Shown here: positions 1 to 4,754 of the stretch, one piece after another | Numbering within the stretch: the first letter of the stretch is position 1 | Layout of the letters: the number at the start of each line of letters is the position of its first letter | Source of the DNA: Bacillota bacterium | GTDB lineage: Bacteria > Bacillota > Bacilli > Bacillales > Cytobacillaceae | Assembly (NCBI GenBank): GCA_030705745.1 | Contig: JAUZPT010000209.1 | Location: 1-5,645 of the forward strand | Direction: 5' to 3' | DNA: 5,645 nucleotides | Program-made: the position numbers and the translations under genes | The notes under the pieces: generated by a model | What the model was told of the DNA's origin: nothing | Databases searched by the model: none | The model's input: only the letters and a program-made list of their open reading frames with translations

Positions 1-39
1 AAATCCTTCTCTGGCCTCAGGCCGAAGAAGGATTTTTTT
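1..39 (+). terminator. Intrinsic terminator, possibly bidirectional
   Basis: Positions 1-10 pair perfectly with 26-35. An inner GGCC/GGCC stem (13-16 with 20-23) is capped by TCA, and a run of seven T follows at 33-39. The T-run puts its main polarity on the plus strand, so it would end a gene lying left of the window. The opposite polarity, serving yhaH or an RNA on the minus strand, cannot be judged because the sequence left of position 1 is not visible. Confidence 0.85.
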
Positions 40-45
40 AGCTAA

Positions 46-158
46 TCAGAATTTATATCCATAAATTCCGAACGCACGACTGACAAGATGTCCTAGTCGG
101 GCGAAAGCCACATGAAGTGGCATTATTAGCGCGATAAGAGCACTACACCTCTGTCGTC
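46..158. ncRNA. Candidate structured RNA, four hairpins in 113 nt
   Basis: No ORF is supported here, but inverted repeats are dense. GAATTTAT (49-56) pairs with ATAAATTC (61-68). CGACTGACA (77-85) pairs with TGTC..AGTCG (89-99), extended by CGC/GCG (73-75 with 101-103). GCCAC (107-111) pairs with GTGGC (117-121). AGAG (137-140) pairs with CTCT (149-152), plus CGA/TCG (132-134 with 154-156). An exclusive long-range pairing, ACGAC (76-80) with GTCGT (153-157), is also possible. Read on the minus strand the cluster follows yhaH and ends at the 1-39 hairpin; a weak minus promoter (TTGCCG 206-201, GATAAA 182-177) could drive it. Strand and identity are unresolved and I recognise no named RNA family. 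Confidence 0.35.
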
Positions 159-180
159 ACCAATCGGCAAGTTTTCTTTA

Positions 181-549
181 TCAATCCTGGCTTTTTGTTT
201 CGGCAAGATTACTCTCGAGCTCATGAATCGATTCTTCTATTTCGGCAATTTCTTGTTTTAATTCTGTTTGATGCGGCTCGATTTCTTCTTTCCAATGAGA
301 AACGGCCGTTTGAATATCGGTAAGAAAAGTAGATGCATGAGTTTTGGCCTCTTGAGAAACGGCAACAGTGGCATCCTTAATATCGAGAATGCTCTCTTTA
401 AGCTCATCCAGCTGCTTCATCCATATATCTTTATTTGCGCTCCAGGATTCTCTTGTTTCTTTACCTGACTTCGGATTGGTCAGCATTGTTCCTACTCCCG
501 CAGCAATGCCACCTAGTACAAATCCATATAATAGATGTTTAACTTTCAT
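181..549 (-). CDS. yhaH: YhaH-like YtxH-domain membrane-anchored protein
   Basis: The product is a 122-residue protein of unknown biochemical role in the YtxH/YhaH group of small Bacillus proteins. One glycine-rich hydrophobic helix (about residues 6-23, LLYGFVLGGIAAGVG) anchors it. The typical NPKSGKETR motif follows at 25-33. The rest is charged and probably coiled-coil, especially the Glu/Gln/Leu-rich stretch from about residue 75 to the end. I chose ATG 549 because an SD (GAGGTGA) lies 8 nt before it. A GTG at 561 is in frame, but the SD itself overlaps that codon, so it is unlikely. B. subtilis YhaH is of similar length and sits beside trpP and hpr, which supports the name. No clear terminator follows until the hairpin at 1-39, so the transcript may cover the structured region at 46-158. 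Confidence 0.85.
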   Translation of the reverse strand: MKVKHLLYGFVLGGIAAGVGTMLTNPKSGKETRESWSANKDIWMKQLDELKESILDIKDATVAVSQEAKTHASTFLTDIQTAVSHWKEEIEPHQTELKQEIAEIEESIHELESNLAETKSQD

Positions 550-601
550 AGGATTAGTCACCTCGTTCGTTATTTTTCATACAGTATCATTCTACATTTA
601 C

Positions 602-648
602 AGAAAGAATACCTTTCTATTATAGCTAATAGAATTTATTTCTTCGAA
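602..648 (-). promoter_or_regulatory. Probable yhaH promoter with adjacent inverted repeat
   Basis: A perfect minus-strand -10 TATAAT lies at 624-619. It has a poor -35 (TTCGAA, 648-643) at 18 nt. Just downstream, around the expected start of transcription, AGAAAG (602-607) and CTTTCT (613-618) form a 6-5-6 inverted repeat that could be an operator or a leader hairpin. The leader would be about 60 nt. Confidence 0.55.
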
Positions 649-669
649 TGTGGACGGATGTTTACCTAC

Positions 670-686
670 GGCGCTTCCGCTTTTCT
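670..686. repeat. Possible remnant of a Bacillaceae interspersed repeat
   Basis: GGCGCTTCCGCTTTTCT is a GC-rich island in an AT-rich gap. It closely matches GGCGCTTCGCTTTCC at 5626-5640, near the right edge. Its complement, AAAAGCGGAAGCGCC, resembles a motif I recall from intergenic repeats in Bacillus genomes. At 17 bp it can only be a decayed fragment, and it may be chance. Confidence 0.3.
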
Positions 687-822
687 TATAAAACCAATTA
701 CTCCGTTTATATCACTTTAATGATGGTTCTAAACCACTCTTGTTCATATGCTGATTAGGATAAGCATATATATTTATTATCATCTCTGTAAGAAGGTTAA
801 TCGTTTGTAGTATGGAAGAGGG

Positions 823-1011
823 GTGGAAATTACGGCTGTACTATTATTTGCAACGAGCGCGGCTTTGTTTTTCGGTGCTTTACGATATATGTATCTGCAT
901 CAAAAGTCGGGGATGTATCCGCCTAAACAATTATTGAGGAGAAAAATTGGGTCATTGTCAGGATTGGGGATTATTTTTCTTCTATTTGGATGGTTTCTTT
1001 ATCGAAATTAA
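823..1011 (+). CDS. Small two-helix membrane protein, unknown function
   Basis: This is a 62-residue ORF starting at GTG. Helix 1 spans about residues 3-23 (ITAVLLFATSAALFFGALRY). A basic linker follows (HQKSG, then KQLLRRK). Helix 2 spans about 43-60 (SGLGIIFLLFGWFLY). The pattern suggests an integral membrane hairpin with the basic linker in the cytoplasm. A purine-rich SD-like stretch, GGAAGAGGG, lies immediately before the GTG; the spacing is shorter than ideal, and no better in-frame start exists because TAG closes the frame at 808-810. The stop lies directly against the terminator hairpin shared with convergent trpP. I do not recognise the family. The two clean hydrophobic segments and neat fit between its neighbours favour a real gene. 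Confidence 0.55.
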   Translation: MEITAVLLFATSAALFFGALRYMYLHQKSGMYPPKQLLRRKIGSLSGLGIIFLLFGWFLYRN

Positions 1012-1042
1012 AAGGGCCTGCTAGAAAATCCAGCAGGCCCTT
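1012..1042 (-). terminator. trpP terminator, shared with the convergent small ORF
   Basis: AAGGGCCTGCT (1012-1022) pairs perfectly with AGCAGGCCCTT (1032-1042) around a 9-nt loop. On the minus strand the stem is followed by TTTTAATTT, a good U-rich tail for trpP. On the plus strand the following sequence is only moderately T-rich, so it would end the small ORF less well. Confidence 0.85.
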
Positions 1043-1049
1043 GAACTAT

Positions 1050-1583
1050 TTATTTGTTGGTTTGAATTGGACGAGTCACCATTTTTGTCCTTTTGACAAC
1101 TGTAAGTGCAATTGGATACAAAATAACCATCGTTATGGTATTGACCACAGCTGTTGGCAATACGACTGCAGCAAACAGACCGGCAAATGGACCAGGCAAG
1201 CCTACAATAAAATAGGCAGAAGTTAAAAATACAAGTCCTGAAATTAGCGTACCGAAAGCGGTTAGAGCCCCAACAGTAACAATATTCCCTTGGTATTTTT
1301 TAAAAGCAAGATACAGCAAGAAAAATATAGTTGCAGTTACAGGCTTATCAATAATATTCGGAATTAAGCCTCCAGGAAAAGTGGAGGTCAACCCGGCTAT
1401 AATACCGGTAACGATCGCCAAAAGCAAAACACTTTTCTTTTCTGGAAAAAGGATGATCCCCAAAAACATCATCGTTAACATCATGTCCGGTTTCATTCCC
1501 ATAAATATCGGGGGAATGACTGTATGAAGGACAGCCCCCATTCCCACAAGTAGTGAAAGGGCGACTAAGTTTTTCGTATTCAT
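1050..1583 (-). CDS. trpP: Tryptophan transporter TrpP
   Basis: This 177-residue very hydrophobic protein matches the TrpP (formerly YhaG) family of tryptophan uptake permeases, whose B. subtilis member is about the same length. Five or six membrane spans are visible: about residues 4-24, 32-47, 51-70, 80-96, 101-126 and 132-162. Charged loops separate them (MKPDMM near 30, PEKKS near 47, FKKYQGN near 93), and the C-terminus is basic (VVKRTKMVTRPIQTNK). ATG 1583 is preceded by AGGAG at 9 nt. The gene has its own promoter and terminator, so it is probably monocistronic. The triplet-rich leader indicates translational repression by tryptophan-bound TRAP. The assignment rests on overall sequence pattern, neighbourhood and leader; no catalytic motif exists to confirm it. 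Confidence 0.9.
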   Translation of the reverse strand: MNTKNLVALSLLVGMGAVLHTVIPPIFMGMKPDMMLTMMFLGIILFPEKKSVLLLAIVTGIIAGLTSTFPGGLIPNIIDKPVTATIFFLLYLAFKKYQGNIVTVGALTAFGTLISGLVFLTSAYFIVGLPGPFAGLFAAVVLPTAVVNTITMVILYPIALTVVKRTKMVTRPIQTNK

Positions 1584-1585
1584 TT

Positions 1586-1608
1586 CTCATCTCTCCTCTG
1601 CTCATCTA
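1586..1608 (-). promoter_or_regulatory. TRAP-binding site over the trpP SD
   Basis: On the minus strand five triplets, UAG-GAG-GAG-GAG-GAG, recur with exactly 2 nt between each: 1608-1606, 1603-1601, 1598-1596, 1593-1591 and 1588-1586. This 5-nt period is the hallmark of TRAP RNA targets. The run includes the SD (AGGAG) and ends 2 nt before ATG 1583, so bound TRAP would block ribosome access. Sites listed for B. subtilis usually have 9-11 triplets. Further UAG/GAG triplets occur upstream (near 1623 and 1637) and just inside the gene, but irregularly spaced. Confidence 0.8.
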
Positions 1609-1624
1609 AGCAATATGATTTCTC

Positions 1625-1673
1625 CTGCAGTGCGCTAAATGCCTGCAGCGAAAAACTAGTTCTTATTATAGCA
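1625..1673 (-). promoter_or_regulatory. trpP promoter and leader stem-loop
   Basis: An extended -10, TGCTATAAT, lies at 1673-1665 with only a weak -35, which is typical of extended -10 promoters. The leader is about 75 nt. In it, CTGCAG (1648-1643) can pair with CTGCAG (1630-1625), forming a hairpin between the transcription start and the TRAP site. In the B. subtilis trp operon leader a 5' stem-loop assists TRAP binding; a similar role here is inference. Confidence 0.65.
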
Positions 1674-1732
1674 TAAATAAAAAGGATGAATAAGAATAAA
1701 TTCTTCCAATTGAAGGAGGAATACGTTGTAGA

Positions 1733-2152
1733 TTAAAGATGTTTGTTAATATTTGCAGCCATTTCAAGAAGTGATGCGGATGTATAATCGCTCTGGTTGT
1801 TTTTCCATACTGCTCCAAAGCCATCTCCCTTGCCGTAACGCGGAATTAGGTGGAGATGAAAATGGAACACAGATTGTCCTGCTTGCTCTCCGTTATTGTT
1901 GACCGTGTTTAAGCCGATTGGTTGAAATTCGTTTTTTAACGCATTTGCGATCGATGGGACGGCCTCAAATAGATGGCCAGCGATTTCTGTGGTCAGTTCA
2001 AACACGTTTTCTTTATGTATTTTCGGAATGACGAGAGTATGTCCTTTCGTGACCTGACTGATATCGAGAAACGCTAAGACATGCTCATTTTCGAAAACTT
2101 TTGCAGCGGGAATATCCCCATTGACAATTTTGCAAAAAATACAATCGCTCAT
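1733..2152 (-). CDS. hit: HIT-family nucleotide hydrolase Hit
   Basis: This is a 139-residue histidine-triad protein, a cytoplasmic hydrolase acting on purine nucleoside phosphoramidates or dinucleotides. The triad HFHLH (H97, H99, H101) lies in QSVFHFHLHLIPRYG, the central His being the expected nucleophile. CxxC (C4, C7) with H46 and H97 fits the zinc site found in Bacillus-type Hit proteins. NxNNGxxAGQ near 83-93 is the usual substrate-contact region. ATG 2152 lies 11 nt after AAGGA. An in-frame GTG at 2161 would add MHT and aligns with the start annotated for B. subtilis Hit, but lies only 2 nt after the SD. In B. subtilis serC lies between trpP and hit; here only about 60 bp of trpP promoter region does. 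No clear terminator follows hit. Confidence 0.95.
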   Translation of the reverse strand: MSDCIFCKIVNGDIPAAKVFENEHVLAFLDISQVTKGHTLVIPKIHKENVFELTTEIAGHLFEAVPSIANALKNEFQPIGLNTVNNNGEQAGQSVFHFHLHLIPRYGKGDGFGAVWKNNQSDYTSASLLEMAANINKHL

Positions 2153-2186
2153 TGTATGCACATTCCTTTCATAATTGTTTTTCCGT

Positions 2187-2195
2187 ATTTTAACA
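2187..2195 (-). promoter_or_regulatory. hit promoter, extended -10
   Basis: TGTTAAAAT on the minus strand (2195-2187) is a TGn-extended -10. A T-rich stretch 17 nt upstream is only a weak -35. The leader before ATG 2152 would be about 28 nt. It lies just downstream of the terminator at 2210-2246, so hit seems insulated from anything upstream. Confidence 0.6.
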
Positions 2196-2209
2196 CAAAG
2201 AACCTACAG

Positions 2210-2246
2210 AAAAAAGACAAAGACAGGATTCGCTAGGAATCCTGCC
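2210..2246 (-). terminator. Minus-strand intrinsic terminator upstream of hit
   Basis: On the minus strand GGCAGGATTC (2246-2237) pairs with GAATCCTGTC (2231-2222) around a 5-nt loop, giving 10 pairs including one G-U. TTTGTC and then TTTTTT (2215-2210) follow. The T-run starts 6 nt after the stem, so efficiency may be moderate. The G-U pair becomes an A-C mismatch on the plus strand, so the minus strand is the natural orientation. No recognised gene lies upstream to be terminated. Confidence 0.65.
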
Positions 2247-2306
2247 TATTGTGTAGGGGCAACTGCTTCTTTAATTACGTTCTTTCAGGACTTCTCTTTC
2301 TTTGAT

Positions 2307-2318
2307 AAACACCTCATT
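2307..2318. repeat. Isolated copy of the repeat end box
   Basis: AAACACCTCATT is identical to the right end of the repeat at 2365-2440. The sequence to its left has no AACCATCCCCTTAT box, so this is a third, partial or degenerate copy. Confidence 0.6.
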
Positions 2319-2364
2319 GTTTTTAGGATGAGAGTTCGTTTAAAGAATGATTTACGTTCAAGCT

Positions 2365-2440
2365 AACCATCCCCTTATCTTTCTTTATATGTTGGATAAC
2401 AGTATAAATCGGATAATGAATCTGCGACAAACACCTCATT
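2365..2440. repeat. Intergenic repeat, copy 1 (76 bp)
   Basis: The element begins AACCATCCCCTTAT (2365-2378) and ends AAACACCTCATT (2429-2440), about 50 variable bases apart. Both end boxes recur in the 2519-2590 copy. Read on the minus strand the boxes become AATGAGGTGTTT and ATAAGGGGATGGTT, both purine-rich and SD-like. Confidence 0.7.
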
Positions 2441-2518
2441 TTCAATTGGTTAAATGCCGATTAGACGGTACGGTGTTCTTTGAACGTTAAATGGTTAAAT
2501 GGCATAAATGCGCAAAAC

Positions 2519-2590
2519 AACCATCCCCTTATTTGAAACGTTTGAAGCTGCTTATATTGAAAGGATACTGTCTTTAACAGACACCTCATT
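2519..2590. repeat. Intergenic repeat, copy 2 (72 bp)
   Basis: The left box AACCATCCCCTTAT (2519-2532) is identical over 14 nt to copy 1, and CACCTCATT (2582-2590) closes it. The interior is only loosely alignable, with a shared GGAT block in a similar place and a length difference of 4 bp. Copies start 154 bp apart. Conservation confined to the ends suggests protein- or RNA-binding boxes rather than a recent duplication. Confidence 0.7.
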
Positions 2591-2594
2591 CCAA

Positions 2595-2618
2595 TTTTGA
2601 TGATTACCATCATCGAAA
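2595..2618. repeat. Hairpin next to repeat copy 2
   Basis: TTTTGATGAT (2595-2604) pairs with ATCATCGAAA (2609-2618) around TACC. Ten pairs form on the plus strand including one T-G; on the minus strand that pair is an A-C mismatch. No T-run follows on either strand, so it is not a standard terminator. Confidence 0.5.
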
Positions 2619-2661
2619 GGTTGTTTCCCCTACAAACATTATGATGTCCGTTCTGATAAAG

Positions 2662-2691
2662 TATATACATGCGAATTTCTAAAAAGTTCAA
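2662..2691 (-). promoter_or_regulatory. Possible minus-strand promoter upstream of the repeats
   Basis: TTGAAC (2691-2686) and TATATA (2667-2662) are 18 nt apart on the minus strand. A transcript from here would cross both repeats and could end at 2246-2210. The -10 matches only 4 of 6 consensus positions, and such pairs are common in AT-rich DNA. Confidence 0.3.
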
Positions 2692-2715
2692 TTCCTATTT
2701 TTCTCATGAACATTT

Positions 2716-2724
2716 TGATAAAAT
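2716..2724 (+). promoter_or_regulatory. ecsA operon promoter, extended -10
   Basis: TGATAAAAT is a TGn-extended -10 with no good -35. It would give a leader of about 75 nt before the ecsA ATG. It is the best plus-strand match in the gap close to ecsA. Confidence 0.5.
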
Positions 2725-2806
2725 TAAAAGAAATAGGTCAAAGGGATTTTTACCATTCTGCTAACTCGCGCAGATATCATGATGTTTTGGAAAGGGCGTT
2801 GAGACG

Positions 2807-3547
2807 ATGTCTTTGTTGACCATCCGTAACCTTACAGGGGGATATACGAAAAACCCTGTTTTAAAAGATATTTCATTTGATGTGGCGGAAAAGGAACTTG
2901 TTGGATTAATTGGATTGAACGGTGCTGGAAAAAGCACGACCATTAAACATATTATCGGATTGATGGAGCCTCATAAAGGTGAAATTAAATTAAAAGATCG
3001 TACATTTATTGAAAATAAAGAAGAATATCGGAAAAGTTTTACGTTTATTCCCGAAACACCCATTTTATATGATGAGCTCACGCTGGAAGAACATTTAAAA
3101 CTCACAGCAATGGCTTATGGCCTGAGTGAGTCTGTTTACAAGGAGCGAGTAGCCGATTTGCTAACTGAATTTCGCATGGAAAAACGGCTCAACTGGTTTC
3201 CGGCCCATTTTTCTAAAGGGATGAAGCAAAAAGTGATGATTATGTGTGCATTCTTAATCGAGCCCTCACTTTATATCGTCGATGAACCGTTTGTCGGTCT
3301 CGATCCCCTTGGCATTCAATCTTTGCTCGATTTAATGGACAAAATGAAGAAAAAGGGTGCAGGGATTTTAATGTCGACGCATATCCTTGCAACAGCTGAA
3401 CGGTACTGTAATCGTTTCATCATATTGCACGAAGGGAAAATCAGGGCAAAAGGTACGCTTGATGAATTGCGTGCACAATTTTCGATGCCAGGTGCAACCT
3501 TGGATGATTTATATATTCAGCTGACAAAGGAAGAAAATTATGTTTGA
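2807..3547 (+). CDS. ecsA: ABC transporter ATP-binding protein EcsA
   Basis: This 246-residue cytoplasmic ATPase powers the Ecs transporter with EcsB. Walker A is GLNGAGKS (36-43), Walker B is SLYIVDEP (154-161; D159, E160), the D-loop is GLDP (164-167) and the H-loop is STHIL with H192. The signature motif is the variant FSKGMKQK (135-142) in place of LSGGQ, and the Q-loop position carries E83 (FIPETP); as I recall, both variants also occur in B. subtilis EcsA, so they look like family traits. ATG 2807 follows GGAAAGGG by 10 nt. Its end overlaps ecsB by 8 nt. In B. subtilis ecsA mutants are defective in exoprotein secretion, competence and RasP-dependent intramembrane proteolysis. The natural substrate there is not settled; peptide export has been proposed for enterococcal homologues. 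Confidence 0.96.
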   Translation: MSLLTIRNLTGGYTKNPVLKDISFDVAEKELVGLIGLNGAGKSTTIKHIIGLMEPHKGEIKLKDRTFIENKEEYRKSFTFIPETPILYDELTLEEHLKLTAMAYGLSESVYKERVADLLTEFRMEKRLNWFPAHFSKGMKQKVMIMCAFLIEPSLYIVDEPFVGLDPLGIQSLLDLMDKMKKKGAGILMSTHILATAERYCNRFIILHEGKIRAKGTLDELRAQFSMPGATLDDLYIQLTKEENYV

Positions 3548-4754
3548 TGAAAAAAAACTTTGGAAAGAGCGTGCCAGCCTCCGTTTAAAAGAACTGGGGC
3601 GATATTTACGCTATATATTCAATGGGCACTTGATGATTGTTTTAATCTTTTTTGTGGGTGCTGCTGCTTATTATTATCAGCAATGGCTGATCACTGTAAC
3701 CCCCAGTTTTCCGGCACAGTCTGTGATGGCGATCTTTTTTGCGCTGCTGCTGACGTACAGTCCGGTGTATCATTTTTTGCTGGAGGCAGATAAAGTATTT
3801 TTGATTCCACTTGAAACGAGGCTAAAAGGGTATTTTTTAAATTCTGGCATTGTAAGCTTTGTATACCAGGGATATTTGTTATTGTTGGCATTGGCGGCCT
3901 TTATGCCGCTCTATGCAAGGGTTTCTGGTCAAGGGTTCCGCTCTTTCTTGCTTTTTCTGATCGTGCTGCTTCTATTGAAAATATGGAATTTAAATGTTGG
4001 ATGGCGTGCTCAATATGAAGTGGAAACCTCAGTCCATCGTTGGGATTTATTCGTCCGTTTCTGCATGAACGGATCCTTTATTTATTTTATATTTAAACAA
4101 GCAAATATGTTTTTTCCGACAGCCATTTTTCTTATCATGGCGGTGTATTACGCATATTTTCACACCCGCTCAGTTAAAAAGGGATTAAAATGGGATGCAT
4201 TAATTTCTCAGGAAGAAAAGCGGATGGCATCTTTTTACAGAATAGCGAACTTATTTACTGACGTGCCAAAAATAAAGGATACGGTAAAAAGAAGAAGAGT
4301 GCTGGATATTTTTTTGAAAGGAATCAGCTATTCTCCTGACAAAACGTTCGACCATTTGTTTTCACGGGCCTTTTTGCGCTCAGGAGATTACTTTGGGCTT
4401 TATCTAAGATTGACAGTCATAGGTGGTGTCGCACTCTACTTTTTAACATTTGGCCTTGGACAAATACTCTTGGCCGTGCTGTTTATTTATTTAACTGGCT
4501 TTCAACTGCTGCCTCTGTGGAATCATCATCAAAATAAGTTATGGGTGGACTTGTATCCGCTTCGCGATAATGTTAAAACAAGGGCATTCACTTTGTTATT
4601 ATCGACTCTATTAACTATACAGGGGTTTATCTTTGCAGCGTTGGTGTTTATTAAGGGGGATGTGACGGCTGCCCTGTTGGCGTTGCTCGCCGGAATTGCT
4701 TTCATCTATCTTTTTGTACACTTCTATAGCAGAAAGAGGCTGGGTGACAAATGA
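3540..4754 (+). CDS. ecsB: ABC transporter permease EcsB
   Basis: This is a 404-residue integral membrane partner of EcsA, close to the B. subtilis length. Hydrophobic segments appear at about residues 31-50 (LMIVLIFFVGAAAYYY), 62-80, 103-125, 134-150, 175-205, 288-325 (closely spaced spans) and 349-397. A basic, soluble central loop lies at about 210-280 (RSVKKGLKWD, EEKRMAS, TVKRRRV) and probably faces the cytoplasm to contact the ATPase. The N-terminus is also charged and cytoplasmic. ATG 3540 lies inside the end of ecsA, 8 nt after AAAGGA, implying coupled translation. The name rests on pairing with EcsA, size, topology and order; segment limits are estimates by eye. Confidence 0.93.
   Translation: MFDEKKLWKERASLRLKELGRYLRYIFNGHLMIVLIFFVGAAAYYYQQWLITVTPSFPAQSVMAIFFALLLTYSPVYHFLLEADKVFLIPLETRLKGYFLNSGIVSFVYQGYLLLLALAAFMPLYARVSGQGFRSFLLFLIVLLLLKIWNLNVGWRAQYEVETSVHRWDLFVRFCMNGSFIYFIFKQANMFFPTAIFLIMAVYYAYFHTRSVKKGLKWDALISQEEKRMASFYRIANLFTDVPKIKDTVKRRRVLDIFLKGISYSPDKTFDHLFSRAFLRSGDYFGLYLRLTVIGGVALYFLTFGLGQILLAVLFIYLTGFQLLPLWNHHQNKLWVDLYPLRDNVKTRAFTLLLSTLLTIQGFIFAALVFIKGDVTAALLALLAGIAFIYLFVHFYSRKRLGDK

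Larger units (their letters stand above)
562..822. other. Intergenic region between yhaH and the small membrane ORF
   Basis: This divergent gap contains the yhaH promoter and a short GC-rich patch at 670-686 listed separately. It also has a small palindrome TGGTT-CTA-AACCA (724-736) and a 7-bp inverted repeat, ATATGCT (746-752) with AGCATAT (763-769). TATTAT at 775-780 could be a -10 for the rightward small ORF, but no convincing -35 accompanies it. I see no coding sequence here. Confidence 0.5.
2247..2806. other. Long hit-ecsA intergenic region with repeats
   Basis: No convincing gene fills this 560-bp stretch. It holds the repeats described separately, a tandem GTTAAATG-GTTAAATG (2486-2501) with a third copy at 2449-2456, a hairpin at 2595-2618, a possible minus-strand promoter near 2662-2691, and the ecsA promoter at 2716-2724. 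A 76-codon minus-strand frame (2691-2461) crosses one repeat but has no good SD or protein-like composition. In the MRCL frame of the left box, the minus strand reads a short stretch ending NVIKEAVAPTQ just before the 2246 terminator. That could be the tail of a degraded gene. Confidence 0.5.

Noticed and set aside
46..158. Lysine riboswitch, suggested by GACAGAGGTG on the minus strand
   Set aside because: The downstream conserved blocks of the lysine aptamer are absent, and the hairpin layout differs.
2175..2366. 63-codon plus-strand ORF over the hit promoter and its upstream terminator
   Set aside because: It runs antisense through the hit promoter and a terminator, has no SD, and its composition is not protein-like.
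2528..2545. CcpA (cre) site around GAAACGTTTGAA
   Set aside because: The spacing of the half-sites does not fit the cre consensus, and the symmetry is imperfect.
2252..2638. Inverted TGTAGGGG...CCCCTACA as ends of a small mobile element
   Set aside because: The match is about 12 of 14 nt at best, there is no visible target duplication, and an 8-bp inverted match within 400 bp is expected by chance.
2461..2691. 76-codon minus-strand ORF crossing repeat copy 2
   Set aside because: It starts at TTG with a poor SD, has unconvincing composition, and has no counterpart frame in the other repeat copy. It is more likely a chance open frame.
2881..3420. EcsA Q-loop Glu83 and SKGMKQ signature as a sign of an inactive ATPase
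   Set aside because: As I recall the B. subtilis EcsA sequence, it has the same variants. Walker A, Walker B and the H-loop are intact.
3560..3891. Alternative ORFs within ecsB on both strands
   Set aside because: They overlap a well-supported membrane protein gene and lack SDs. They are frame shadows.
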